NCBI GenBank assembly: GCA_025963485.1
Contig: JAOQAO010000137.1
Coordinates: 1 to 32,196 of the forward strand
Reading direction: 5' to 3'
DNA from: Bacteroidota bacterium
GTDB lineage: Bacteria > Bacteroidota > Bacteroidia > Chitinophagales > LD1
Length of the DNA: 32,196 bases
In this document: piece by piece, positions 12,601 through 18,827 of the stretch
Layout: each line of letters starts with the position of its first letter
Position numbering within the stretch: position 1 is the stretch's first letter
The notes under the pieces: model-generated
What the model saw: only the letters and a program-made list of their open reading frames with translations
Database searches by the model: none
Told to the model about the DNA's origin: nothing
Position numbers and translations under genes: made by a program

Positions 12601-15600
12601 GCCTCCACCCGGACTGCCTACTGCGGTCAATACAGCCGATTCGCCAGTACAGAGATCTGTATCGACAGACGATACAGACACTGTAGGCTGAGCCAGTATG
12701 GAAAGGTGTGTAGAATCAAGTGATGTACATCCTGTGACCACATCAGTCACCACAAGCCTGTATTCAAGGCTGGTAGCACCGCTGACTGTGACAGTAGGAT
12801 TAGCTGCGGTAGCACTGCTCAGGTTAGTAGCAGGTGACCACAAATATGAATAGCTGCCCGATCCGCCTGTGGCTGCCGGGCTCGCTCCAAGAGTGACCGT
12901 ACTGGTCACAGGGAGACAGATAGACTGATCAGTTCCTGCATGAGCTACAGGATTTGCGTTGACCGTAACAAACACAGAACTTGTGGCGCTGCAATTATGC
13001 AGATCTGTGACAGTCACAGAATATGGCGTATTGGTAGCAGGGGTTGCTATAGGATTTGCTATTGCAGTTGAGTTGAGCCCAGTACCCGGAGACCATGAAT
13101 AAACGAATGATCCTGATCCTCCGCTTGCGGTAGGGTTGCCGCCGATAGTATCTCCGAAGCCATTACATACAGCTACGTTAGGACCGGCACTGGCGGTCAC
13201 TGCAGGCCATACGTCGAGGCGAACAGTATCACTTGCGTTACATCCGTTACCGTCTGTGACATTGAGTGTATATACATAAACACCTGCTGCCGATGGATTG
13301 GCTACAGTAGATATTGCATTAGTAGGCGTGAGATTTGCAGTAGGTGTCCAATCATAAGTAAATGGCGGTGTGCCTCCCGTCAAAGTACCGTTAAATGTAG
13401 CACTGCCTCCGCTGTTTGCACAGTAGCTGGCATTCACGCCTGCACCGACCTGCATAGAAGAGGTGATGACATTGACCTTCACTGAAGCTACAGCCGTACA
13501 GCCCTTAGCATCAGTGACAGTCACTGTATAAGTAGTATTGGAAGCTATGTGGCTGACGTTAGGGTTGGATACATTAGAGAAATCCAATCCGCCGGTCGGG
13601 CTCCACAAGTATGTATATCCTGGTGTACCACCGCTACCAGTAGCAGGTGTACCACCTATGCTGACAGAAGCAGCACTACAATCAGTAAGTGTCTGCAGTG
13701 GACCTGCATCTGCTGAAGGTTTTGGATTGACAGTAACAAGAACAGAGCTAATGGCGCTGCAAGACTTGCTATCAGTTACGGTCAGGGTATAAGTAGTATT
13801 AACTATAGGCGAAGCTGTCGGGTTTGGAATAGTCGTACCGCTCAACCCTGTACCAGGTGACCAGCTGTAAGTAAGTGTACCCGTACCACCGCTGCCTGCC
13901 GGCAGGCCACCTATCGGCACGCCAGAACCGGAGCATACAGAAGTAGATGATCCCGCGTTAGCTATCACTGCGGGATTGAGGGTCAGGGTCATGGAGTCTA
14001 CAGATGAACAACCTGAGACATTGTCTGTGACAGTGACAAAATATTTTACGGTACTCGCTACATTAGATGTGAGAGTTGGGTTAGCGACATTGGTAGCGCT
14101 CAAACGTGTAGCTGGAGACCAGCTGTATGAGAAACTGCCTGAGCCTCCTGAAGCAGTGGGGCTGCCGCCAAGAGTAATAGTCGGAGCATAAGGCATACAA
14201 TATGTCTGATTGCCGCCGGCACTTGCTACTACTGCAGACACTACATTGACCGTCTTGTGTGCAGTCCCGCTACATCCTGTAGTGGTATAGGTCACATTAT
14301 ATGTCTGGCTGCCCACCGGAGGAGAAACAGATACCACGGCAGTATTGCCTGCACCCGGAGTCATATTGGTCAGAGGTGACCACTGATAGGTACCACCTGC
14401 CGGAGAGCCTGATGCAGTAAGGACTGCGGCCTGACCAGCACAAAGATTGGTATCAGGAGATGAAATAGACACTGTAGCCTGAGAATTGATAGTCAGAACC
14501 ATAGAGTCCACAGAAGAGCAGCCAGATCTGGTATCTGTGACGGTGACATAATATGTAATGCTGCTGGCAACAAAACTTGTAATAGTCGGATTGGCCACAG
14601 TCGTGCTGCTCAGGCGGGTATTAGGGGACCAGGCATAAGTGAATGTGCCGGATCCTCCATTGGCTGTCGGGCTACCACCTATAGATACAGGTCCGGCAAC
14701 GGGTAAGCAATAAGTTTGGTCTGCACCTGCATTTGCGGTAACGTTTGGATAGACGTTTACAGTTTTGGAAGCTGAGTTGGTACAGCCTGCCAGAGAGTAC
14801 ACCACAGTGTATGTCTGGTTAGCCGAAGGTGCTACAGATACTGTAGCTGTATTGCCAGCTGGTGGGGTCATGCCCACTGTAGGACTCCAGGAATATGCAC
14901 CGCCTGCAGGAGTACCTGTGGCAGCCAATGATGTAAACTGGCCAAGGCAAAGATCAGTATCTGAAGGTGCAATGCTGACAGTGACACTTGGATTGATAGT
15001 GAGCTTCATGGAATCTACAGAAGTACATCCTGTGAGATTGTCTGTAACGGTGACATAATAAGTGGTCGTGCTGGTCACTATCGAAGTGATGGTCGGGTTG
15101 GCGACATTGGTAGCACTCAGACGCGTAGGAGGCGACCATGCATAAGAGAAATTGCCGGAGCCACCTGATCCGGTCTGGAAGCCACCTATGGTGACTGTGG
15201 TACTCACATTGGAGCAATAAGTCTGATCGACCCCTGCATCAGCTGTGACGACAGGATAAACTGTCACCGTACGATTAGCAGAAGAATTACATCCGCCTAA
15301 GGAGTAAACTACAGTATATACCTGAGTGGACGCCGGAGATACAGTGACCGCTGCACCGACACCATTGGCAGGGACCATAGCTACGAGAGGTGACCACTGG
15401 AAGGTGCCTCCCGCTGGACTGGCGCTCGCTGTCAATACTGTGCTGTTTCCCACACAAATATTGGCAGTAGCAGGTGTGATCGTCACAGACCCCGGCTGCG
15501 TAGTCACTACCACATTGGCGGTATCGCTGCATCCGGTTGAGTTGGTCCAGAGGAAACGATAAGTACCCACAGCACTGAAACTGGAAATAGTCGTAGTCGG

Positions 15601-18600
15601 GCTCGTCGGTGTCGTAATAGTAGCTGTACCGGGATTGCCGGCTATAGCAAACCATGTACCTGAACCTGTAGCAGACATAGTAGCTGTACCGACGACGCAA
15701 ACCGTTTTGTCAGTACCCGCATCAGGCTTGATACATATCTGGTAATCTTCTACCTCACCTGCCTGTATCTCACCGGTATCGCTGACCGATGTCATCGCAC
15801 CATCCGATAAACGCAGGCGGAGGAATGTATTGCCTGTACCATAAACTACAGGCACTAATCCTGAAAAGTTTAAAGTAATTGTTTGCTGGCTCGTACTGGT
15901 TGGTACGTTTACCGTAGCATATTCTGTAAGATCAAAGATGTGGTTGTTATTAGCATCCAACCATCCTGCGAGTTGTACTGTACCTCCTGTATTATTGAAA
16001 GCAGAAACTGAAACTGAATAAGTAGTAGCACCGGTAGTCAACATCGGAACTACCGCTACGCCGTCCTCATCATCAGCTGATCCGGAATTATTAGCATCAT
16101 CTCCCGTAGCAGCAGTCGAGCTGAAAGGAGCAGACTCTGCATCTATCGTAGCGCCTAAATTCAGCTTGACACTGAGGGCCGATTTTGCAGGATGACCCTG
16201 CTCATAAGTAGATGGAGCATCACCATAATCAAAAGTATTTGGATCCCATTCAAAGATAAAGTGGTTGTCATTGCCACTGGCTCCTCCGGTTTTATCGAAA
16301 CCCGGAATATTTGTGATCCACTGAACCGGAACAGATGTTTCGTTTGAGTGTATAGTCGTACCGATATTGATGAGGCCTGTGGTCAAATTATAAAACAGGT
16401 GACCGCTACCTCTTAGTACACCAGTACTACCCAGATAATCATTACCACTACCACCGATGAATGTACCATAGCTCCTGATGGAAAGGTCATTGCTAAAGCT
16501 ACCATAGCTAATATCATAAGTACCGCCGCCAAATACATTCTGATAGTACGGGCTGGCAGGAGTAGTCTGCAGTACAGGAAAATCCGCGTTGGATGATGTG
16601 GTACCGAAAAGGAGTACATCACTGGAGCGGAAGTCTACTGCAATACCACCCACGAGATCCACTTTGGATCCACCATTATATGTAGAAGCAAAACCAGTAC
16701 CTGAAGTACCATTCCATGGTATCCTTGAGATAAACTCATCTATACCACCTTTAAGTGCAGGCTGCACACCAGTGGCTCTGCCAGGGATATCAGTAGAATA
16801 TGTATTGCCGCCTACGTAGAAATAATTATTGTCGGCGCATACTACCGCCTTATCAGACTGAGGCACATCACCTACGCGACCTTCATCACCACTACCTCCC
16901 AGATATGAGAATACTGAAAATGCTGTTTGCGGAGTAGCGCTGACAGGGATCACCCCGACGAGTACTTCCGTAGTACCGGCAGCACCCGGAGTAGCATCTA
17001 CTGCATTGGCAGTAGTGGCAGGGTAACCTGTACCTACAATAGTATGAACAGCAAAAGCCAGCTTGCTGTGATCATTAGAGAGTGCGATAGAGGCGAAACC
17101 TTCTGAGTTGCTTCCACCTACATAAGTACCCCATGTGGCCAACGGCGCTACCGGAGACGAATTAACGTTGGTAATACGCATGATGAGTCCCTCTGATGTA
17201 CCTGCAAAAGTCGGGTCTGGTGCATTGGCCGGAACGATAGTCGAATATGCCGAGGTAGTAACACCGCTTATATAAAATGTAGCGTCATCGACGATACATA
17301 CTGATTGGTAATTTGCATTGGCAGGTTTGGTGCCGGAAGAATTGACTGAACCTGTATAAAACTGGGCGGCAAGTGTATTTGAGTAGATCTGCACAAGGTC
17401 CTGGGAGTATGCCACGAGTACCCGTCCGTTTGGAAATATATCCAGGTCAGTAGGTACCAAAGGAAGCGGAGTGGTCTGACCGTTATTGACCGTGACTATG
17501 ATACCAGTATAAGTCCATGCCAGGATAGCTGTACCCGCAGTATTAAATTTGTATATGACACATTCTGAAGTCGTGCCACTCGTACCAGCACCTGTGCTGG
17601 AAGCAGTATAGCTGCCATTGAAACCAGCCGCCACACCGCTCATATAAGCAGATGACAAAGCCTGGTCAGTCACACCTGCGCAATATGTTTCACCAGCAGG
17701 GTTGGATGCTACAGCGTAGAGATATTCATCAAAGATATTGCTGGCATTCATCATAAATGATGACCAGATCATCACCGGGTCAATGACGAGCGGCATGTTT
17801 GGATCTATTTTGCCTGTGACCTTATAGCCTATGGTTTTGTCATCACCTGTTTTGACCACGCTGGCCTTGAGTATATTCTTATTGCCATCTATGATCTGGT
17901 AGGTCTCGGGAGTGATCATCTTCATATCATAATCATGAAGCTTGATCTCAAGGTTTCCTTCCTTGCCGATATTCAGGCCATCCTGGCCGTTGAAGTTGAT
18001 CTTTATTTTCTCATAGTCCGAAGCCTTGCTCACGAGCCAGTCAAACTCCATCGCACCTGCCTCACCGGAATATAAACGGAGGTCGATGCCTGGGTATACG
18101 TTTTTCAGCGTGATCTCATTATAAAGGTCAGGGTGCATACCCTTGCCATTTTCAAAATATGAACCAATGGTAGCTGATTTGCTGCCCGGCTGTACTGTCC
18201 AGTTGTTAGGTGACCCAGGGAAAGTGATATCTACTATATGAAGTTCAGTTTTATCATCCTCATCTTTTTCGATCTCGCCTGGATTTTCTCCCTCGCCCTG
18301 TCTGGTCACGAGACGGAGCTTATTGTGGTACACACCCATGCTACCGAAGTGAGTACGGAAACCATACATCACATCCGGATTGTGGAATTGCCCGGCGTTT
18401 TGCTCAAAGAATATCTGATTGGTACTTTTCCTCAGAACATTCATCATTGCCTGCTTTACATCAGGGGTCACATCACTCGATGTGTGTTCCGATTTGCCGG
18501 GAGCGTCCAGCTTCATACTTGAGGCACCGGTAGGCGTATAGGCCTGCGCGTAGGCGTACGATGACTGCTGCGCAAACATGGCGGTAGATGCCATCGCAAA

Positions 18601-18639
18601 TAGAAATGCCAGAAATCCGTGAGTAAACTTCTTCATCAT
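1..18639 (-). CDS. Giant secreted adhesin-like multidomain repeat protein (C-terminus beyond the window)
   Basis: One frame stays open from the ATG at 18639 to the window edge, giving 6,213 codons with no stop. I translated it at many points along its length and the phase agrees throughout, so there is no net frameshift. Residues 1-23 form a signal peptide (MMKK, hydrophobic core, cleavage after AMFA). Domains in order: DUF7948-like (about 75-290, with FEQNAGQ), SBBP-type propeller-like repeats (about 290-800, with YLGGSGDEG and FIGGSGNDY), GEVED (about 800-970, with FDYGDAPSTY and GEVEDYQICI), PKD/Ig-like repeats with VTVTDxxxGC (about 973-3995), and tandem-95/cadherin-like repeats with NDSDPDGNPL (about 3996-6213). 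No membrane segment follows the signal peptide. In Bacteroidota such proteins are usually exported by type IX secretion and act in adhesion or matrix building. The sorting domain that would prove this would lie beyond the left edge. Surface location and adhesion are inferred. The second ATG, at 18636, is an equally possible start. Confidence 0.93.
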   Translation of the reverse strand, partial: MMKKFTHGFLAFLFAMASTAMFAQQSSYAYAQAYTPTGASSMKLDAPGKSEHTSSDVTPDVKQAMMNVLRKSTNQIFFEQNAGQFHNPDVMYGFRTHFGSMGVYHNKLRLVTRQGEGENPGEIEKDEDDKTELHIVDITFPGSPNNWTVQPGSKSATIGSYFENGKGMHPDLYNEITLKNVYPGIDLRLYSGEAGAMEFDWLVSKASDYEKIKINFNGQDGLNIGKEGNLEIKLHDYDMKMITPETYQIIDGNKNILKASVVKTGDDKTIGYKVTGKIDPNMPLVIDPVMIWSSFMMNASNIFDEYLYAVASNPAGETYCAGVTDQALSSAYMSGVAAGFNGSYTASSTGAGTSGTTSECVIYKFNTAGTAILAWTYTGIIVTVNNGQTTPLPLVPTDLDIFPNGRVLVAYSQDLVQIYSNTLAAQFYTGSVNSSGTKPANANYQSVCIVDDATFYISGVTTSAYSTIVPANAPDPTFAGTSEGLIMRITNVNSSPVAPLATWGTYVGGSNSEGFASIALSNDHSKLAFAVHTIVGTGYPATTANAVDATPGAAGTTEVLVGVIPVSATPQTAFSVFSYLGGSGDEGRVGDVPQSDKAVVCADNNYFYVGGNTYSTDIPGRATGVQPALKGGIDEFISRIPWNGTSGTGFASTYNGGSKVDLVGGIAVDFRSSDVLLFGTTSSNADFPVLQTTPASPYYQNVFGGGTYDISYGSFSNDLSIRSYGTFIGGSGNDYLGSTGVLRGSGHLFYNLTTGLINIGTTIHSNETSVPVQWITNIPGFDKTGGASGNDNHFIFEWDPNTFDYGDAPSTYEQGHPAKSALSVKLNLGATIDAESAPFSSTAATGDDANNSGSADDEDGVAVVPMLTTGATTYSVSVSAFNNTGGTVQLAGWLDANNNHIFDLTEYATVNVPTSTSQQTITLNFSGLVPVVYGTGNTFLRLRLSDGAMTSVSDTGEIQAGEVEDYQICIKPDAGTDKTVCVVGTATMSATGSGTWFAIAGNPGTATITTPTSPTTTISSFSAVGTYRFLWTNSTGCSDTANVVVTTQPGSVTITPATANICVGNSTVLTASASPAGGTFQWSPLVAMVPANGVGAAVTVSPASTQVYTVVYSLGGCNSSANRTVTVYPVVTADAGVDQTYCSNVSTTVTIGGFQTGSGGSGNFSYAWSPPTRLSATNVANPTITSIVTSTTTYYVTVTDNLTGCTSVDSMKLTINPSVTVSIAPSDTDLCLGQFTSLAATGTPAGGAYSWSPTVGMTPPAGNTATVSVAPSANQTYTVVYSLAGCTNSASKTVNVYPNVTANAGADQTYCLPVAGPVSIGGSPTANGGSGTFTYAWSPNTRLSSTTVANPTITSFVASSITYYVTVTDTRSGCSSVDSMVLTINSQATVSISSPDTNLCAGQAAVLTASGSPAGGTYQWSPLTNMTPGAGNTAVVSVSPPVGSQTYNVTYTTTGCSGTAHKTVNVVSAVVASAGGNQTYCMPYAPTITLGGSPTASGGSGSFSYSWSPATRLSATNVANPTLTSNVASTVKYFVTVTDNVSGCSSVDSMTLTLNPAVIANAGSSTSVCSGSGVPIGGLPAGSGGTGTLTYSWSPGTGLSGTTIPNPTASPIVNTTYTLTVTDSKSCSAISSVLVTVNPKPSADAGPLQTLTDCSAASVSIGGTPATGSGGTPGYTYLWSPTGGLDFSNVSNPNVSHIASNTTYTVTVTDAKGCTAVASVKVNVITSSMQVGAGVNASYCANSGGSATFNGTLTGGTPPFTYDWTPTANLTPTNAISTVANPSAAGVYVYTLNVTDGNGCNASDTVRLDVWPAVTASAGPNVAVCNGFGDTIGGNPTASGGSGSFVYSWSPGTGLNSTAIANPIATPATNTPYSVTVTDLHNCSATSSVFVTVNANPVAHAGTDQSICLPVTSTVTLGASPAATGGSGSYSYLWSPATNLSSATAANPTVTVSGATSLEYRLVVTDVVTGCTSLDSTHLSILAQPTVSVSSVDTDLCTGESAVLTAVGSPGGGTYQWAPLVNIVPGAGNTAVVTVTPTGTQTYQVIYFQGSCSDTAYKTVRVFPTPVASAGPNQNFCLPVASTITIGGNPTASSGSGIYRYTWSPATNLSSTTVANPTITTAVAGTTIYSVTVTDTVSGCTDVSSMTLTINPTATVTIAPGDTDICSGQTTTLTAIGSPAGGSYQWSPTFNMNPGLGNTASVIVAPSGTQRYQVTYTAAGCAGSTAVTVNVYTPVIAHAGIDQSFCLPFAGNIFLGSSSAATGGSGNYSYHWSPTTNLSDSMAPNPIVTKVNTNIEYYLTVTDNVTGCTSVDSSHLFIDTHATLSINVTDTNLCFGQSTVLTGVANPTGGSYQWAPIIYLNPGTGNTQSVTVSPISNQVYQLVYTRNGCRDTAYQNVYVYPVVVAHAGGDQTYCLPVSGSVTLGAVNTATGGSGSYTYAWYPNINLTDSTSSNPSLDSVVADTRKYYVLVTDAVTGCTAVDSMTLNIAPQTTVTVSSPKTDICLTESAILIAIGTPAGGNYQWNPIIAMTPANGNAQVVAVAPASGSQTYFVYYNLNGCRDTAAITVHTYAQPVANAGGNQTYCLPAPSIVRVGNPATGGSGNFTYRWSPGTYVSDSTIARPRVDSLTTPGAVTYTVTVTDNITGCISIDSAIITLTPKPVVTISSTDTSLCAGQTTTLTASGTPAGGSYQWQPSGFFTPPAGNTPTITTTPISNDVIYRVVYGTFVTFVNEDGDTITQATGCYDTAFQTVHVYPLVFAHAGGNQAFCLPVTGGITLGNNPPATGGSGHYIYTWSPALYLSDSTAGNPTVADTAAINIVYHLTVTDSLSGCTATDSARIIINPTSTVSISSADTNLCVGQNTTLTAIGAPPGGTYLWTPNAFITPSAANTASISVNPPSTITYTVTYTLANCSASATKTVNVYALPVAHAGPNKSFCAPDTSVQIGQVATGGSGSYTYLWASNPAGFNSTSATPTVTPTATTTTYYVTVTDAVSGCTSSDSVVVTKHNAPPVDAGPDQGICLGTTTQLIATGAQSYQWSPLVHMNPANGASPFVFVKPDTSTTYTVVGTDQFGCVASDTVRVRITPNLVVDIAPVTLCAGDSVHLVPNLLGPNYSYSWTPGSGLNCVSCASPLASPAPGNTVYRVVITDSITGCSGTDTVLVVTHSLPNSAFQAETKCVGDRVQFTDRSTSADPIASFFYNFGDTTTLSDTSHLRNPTYVYTSFAVHDAYQVVTTIYGCTDSSHVQVSSFPVVHADAGPDTAIALGGSVVMSANGGTTYTWANIPGLSSYIGASPTASPVITTVYYVTVTNDFGCSGVDSVKVTVVSLPDAHAGPDTFVCAGNPMVLQGFSKTLNVTYAWSPVLGLDSPNIAQPTVILNFPGVYQYVLKVTYFSNGIFVSAYDTMYLTVNPTPQITATPDSVNVCSGSPYLVNFNSSLASTTYSWTASNGTSGTGNIPATTVINNGITDSLIYYTVVGTVPGGCSDTIRVPVVVKPIPTLVVDSFPVNLCSGVNYVAAVHSNIPGAVIRWTSTLGFNNIGGNVNLVLNNPSNTPLTVIFTYTADYNGCASPALYDTVVVYPLPHADAGPDNTIPACSTDSIQIGGSPTGSLGTPGYTYSWTPTAGINGYTTAANPYVRHLGANTTYTVTVTDTNGCTASDAMNVIVTPATLAITISTNGPTTWCEGSGGSVDLTVNVTGGVAAYNYLWSPTAFLSDTFSQVVTASPDVAGTYPYTVLVTDASGCQASKSKTITVKALPHPAITGLNAHYCPSVASVPLTASIPGGSFSGFGVVNTGGGIYVFRPAQVGPGTYNITYTLTVNGCTHDTSQQVVVDTIPTVVISGNSATYCSLDSATTFTGTPAGGTWSGPGINPLTGLFNPSLVSIPNGSSTVITIRYHIATAGACSDSASVNITVNKTLTMTITASADTVCQGSATTLTPHYASLPIINTILWYDVNGTFITNNPNAITVRPTRINHGYYAVISSLQGCTFNDTIFIHTNQPPVANDDYDSTCLNTSFTFDVRANDTDTEGNVSTVRILKVNYGTATIVANNISYTPVYGYHGLDTVTYQICNVQCTSDCDTGRAYIYICPRNLPPTADTISYTAFQNAPHDVNVLLATSDPNGDPLTISLVGTYDPTLTITQTGNGAYTVTGTTVGTFPIVYQVCDTDQYPVHVLCDTAVIFANIIPVNTAVNHPPVANNDYATTTGIQPAIVNVRGNDTDPDGDPLSTPALNGSTVTAHGHFTVNLDGTVTFQPNGTLAQGIYYDTVSYCIYDITTVAPQPLTSCALLIVTTNVIDTPANRPPLAVDDHVIIAENTTSTINVKGNDSDPDGDALGTPTVLTATTSGTITSVSSNGDVVYVPNTGVHSVNGQPIDSFRYSVCDTLSIHGPSPLCDTAMVYVYITPVNLPPTADTIRYTQLVNTPHDVNVLLAVSDPNSDPLTISIISIPPGSGLTVTQTGNGAYTITGSIPGTYVITYQVCDTDQYPVHVLCATSVIVATITTPGGPNHPPVANNDYATTTGATPATVNVRGNDSDPDGNPLTIPTLIPGTQHGPGSFTVNADGTITLVPNSGLPNGIYYDSVAYQICDITTVAPQPLCATAWLIVTDNVVDTPISNRPPLAVDDHLTVAENSTNNALNVKANDSDPDGNPLTTPVIITGVVNGTITAVATNGDVTYTPVSYLHSINGQPVDSFTYVICDTLSAHGPAPLCDTAKAFIYVQGFNLPPVANDIYLNTPENTPIGVNVASGAYDPNGDPLTYTYPDGTGTTQGGTVVVTGNGSVNYFPPTGFIGVDSFAYSVCDTSPYPVHVLCDTAYVVINVTNPADTLVNHPPVATDDHTSTAPGASININVVANDSDPDGNPINVTVVTPATTSLGGTVSIGINNTVNYTAPAIVADSIVVDTFSYVLCDTNALHTVHVLCDTAFVYITINKFDTNIIHTNRPPVAVDDFTTLCEEDYSILNVLSNDIDPNGDPLTVTSILVAPTHGLAAVSSPSIVYLPALYFFGQDSLEYQVCDNRTPSLCDTAWVHYTVNLINHRPLAAQDTTSTSMQTAVNIPVTTNDFEPDGDSTTLSVVTPPIHGTATQVGNSYIYTPDAGYAGDDTFYYRMCDVMNPTAVYCATYTQLCDVGLVSIHVIHNPPHIPPTYDTIPQNSPPVTICPAVSGANGNGVHVTSFPCGPNNGTVGFATSDSCLTYVPNHDFTGDDTVCVVICDNVVPTLCDTDKVYIHVTPLCIPPVAVVDSYTVFHLVSSATLNVTANDTNHTTSALVVSVLTQPVPLGTVAVSGSNIRFTPNGTVGQAQFLYSICSVNPACTTCDTGIVYINVTGTPSTPPVAVNDSARIPQDSSVCVRVVTNDIPGTNPIQVTSACAPAHGTNSIAPNGYICYVPTHGFFGTDSFCYTICDNSVPALCSTATVYVIVTPNPHPPVAVTDFATTPQSTPVVIPVAGNDSDPDGNLNTGSVTLVSTPAQGSVTNIDPTTGAVTYVPNSTYIGVDSFRYSICDSTPVALGGPLCATATVYINVTLLNHPPHAPDTTVTIPQDSTILVCPSFSDPDAGQSVTVGAVCSPAHGTAVISGTGCVNYTPASSFYGTDSFCYVVCDDGSPVLCDTGIVTIVVTHVPHCPDAVADFVNGDSIGVVINELINDQYVGVIGVGYSVQILSGPDLGNTAVLNANGTITYTAAAGYRGVDHILYRVTDSLDRCNDTATITIFVVDTCVGPIAANDRDTVCEGSILSANVLANDYPGNSGNDTIIITANGAHGFAYLNTRSGNVEYVAAPYFHGLDTVSYQICSTCPAGAVMCSSAQLVVDVLITNHAPVAVDDTATMIEDHIDTINVVANDYDIDGDPLTVSISAQPTFGKLRLWNNQLIYTPNPDFCGTDTFGYQITGLNGSPLCPGQRAWDLGLVFVNVTCVNDTPVIPDTLVHVPEDSIITFCVPYTDPDAGDHHTFSVLCAPTHGIWISAPAVTDTPALVCMTYKPDTNFYGIDHACIILCDNGTPALCDTSYITIVVDPRNEPPVVQDQHVSTPKGVPVGVNISTGAFDPNGDPITYIYPNSPSHGTWTPDAHINGTGVYTPNDPACPPVGGTCSDSFTVIVCDNSPYFVNVLCDTATIFVTIYDTTGTPNHAPVANTDYAVTDTTHGIIVYVAANDLDPDGDQLTIPNITPGPTAHGNIGYNASNQVVYSPTGPFTTPITIDSFVYSICDTNAAH
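3530..6360 (-). repeat. Three-domain super-repeat of about 950 bp, three copies
   Basis: Within the tandem-95 array the module openings cycle NLPP, NHPP, NRPP. Cycle starts lie near 6360, 5410 and 4460, ending near 3530, so periods are about 950, 950 and 930 bp. Copies 1 and 2 are the most alike: NLPPTADTI, NHPPVANNDYATTTG and NRPPLAVDDH recur in the same order. Copy 3 is more diverged. This indicates duplication of a three-module block rather than of single domains. Confidence 0.8.
9830..12935 (-). repeat. Two-domain tandem repeat of about 505 bp, long block
   Basis: A landmark encoding (Q/N)xx(Y/F)C recurs at 9830, 10337, 10889, 11399, 11903, 12410 and 12924. Successive spacings are 507, 552, 510, 504, 507 and 514 bp. 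Each unit is about 168 residues and has one module with LCxGQxTxLTAxGxPAGG plus one with GGSGxYxYxWSP and VTVTDxxTGCTSVDS. All spacings are multiples of three or nearly so, allowing for small in-frame indels. The 552-bp unit carries an extra insertion. Confidence 0.85.
14190..15500 (-). repeat. Two-domain tandem repeat of about 505 bp, short block
   Basis: The same landmark recurs at 14199, 14708 and 15214, so spacings are 509 and 506 bp. The modules match those of the long block at 9830-12935. The blocks are separated by about 1.2 kb of single, less similar PKD-like modules (about 12960-13970), which breaks the alternation. Confidence 0.8.
15725..16240 (-). other. GEVED domain of the giant protein
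   Basis: Residues about 800-970 begin with FDYGDAPSTYEQGHPAKS and include DDEDGV, GWLDANNNHIFD and the closing GEVEDYQI. These are the defining motifs of the GEVED domain, found in large extracellular proteins. It marks the junction between the propeller-like N-terminus and the PKD-like array. Confidence 0.85.
16240..17769 (-). other. SBBP-type beta-propeller-like segment of the giant protein
   Basis: Residues about 290-800 contain degenerate blades with the SBBP pattern: a GG(S)G-type turn, a central acidic stretch, then a (Y/F)xxG(x)T strand. Examples are TYVGGSNSEG, YLGGSGDEGRVGD with FYVGGNTYS, and FIGGSGNDY. I could follow roughly five to seven blades. A propeller fold is inferred from the repeat pattern. 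Confidence 0.6.
17770..18417 (-). other. DUF7948-like N-terminal domain of the giant protein
   Basis: This covers residues about 75-290. It starts with FEQNAGQFHNPDVMYGFR and ends near PLVIDPVMIW. That opening and ending are typical of the domain preceding SBBP beta-propeller repeats in large secreted Bacteroidota proteins. Its molecular role is unknown. Boundaries are approximate. Confidence 0.7.
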
Positions 18640-18681
18640 ATTAGAATTTGAATGTGTCGTGGAATAGGAATGATTCGTCGG

Positions 18682-18703
18682 AGGTGCAGCTTCGCCGTCA
18701 CCT
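18682..18703 (-). promoter_or_regulatory. Hairpin in the leader of the giant gene
   Basis: On the minus strand the leader can fold AGGTG-A-CGGC / GAA / GCTG-CACCT: two stems of 5 and 4 bp separated by a bulged A, including one G-U pair, with a GAA loop. It ends 42 nt before the start codon. It matches no riboswitch I know. Confidence 0.35.
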
Positions 18704-18794
18704 GACAAATTAGAATTTTGAGTAGGCAAAAAATGTAAATGGTTCTTATTCAAGGTCGATCGGGTTAGGTGAAGTATCTTTAAACTGACTTTTA

Positions 18795-18818
18795 AACATA
18801 AAATACACATTTTATGTT
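18795..18818 (-). promoter_or_regulatory. Perfect 10-bp dyad just after the predicted promoter
   Basis: AACATAAAAT and ATTTTATGTT are exact inverted repeats separated by 4 bases. The dyad begins about 9 bases downstream of the predicted -7 element of the giant gene. It would therefore lie at or just after the transcription start, either as an operator or as a 5' RNA stem. It lacks the GC-rich stem and U-tract of a terminator. Confidence 0.5.
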
Positions 18819-18827
18819 GTTAAGCCC

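Larger units (their letters stand above)
6655..15725 (-). repeat. PKD/Ig-like domain array in the giant protein
   Basis: Residues about 973-3995 are a run of beta-sandwich modules of about 75-90 residues with the recurring elements CxGxxxTLTA, GGxYxWSP, NPTV, TYxVTVTDxxGC and ANAGxDQTYC. The pattern resembles PKD-like and SprB-type repeats of secreted Bacteroidota adhesins. At the N-terminal end the modules alternate as regular pairs (see the 505-bp repeat entries). Nearer to 6655 they are more diverged and end with a single domain holding CQGSATTLTPHY. Confidence 0.8.

Noticed and set aside
6655-15725. CRISPR-like regular spacing of repeated sequence
   Set aside because: The units are about 505 bp, diverged, coding in one frame and without short identical repeats or unique spacers. 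They are protein domain repeats.
118-18522. Dozens of other plus-strand frames of 60-160 codons, and short minus-strand frames in other phases
   Set aside because: All overlap the giant minus-strand gene, have no promoter or family resemblance, and are explained as shadows of the repeats.
18795-18818. Intrinsic terminator for pckA
   Set aside because: The stem is AT-rich, lacks a following U-tract, and lies downstream of the giant gene's predicted promoter. An operator or leader stem fits better.
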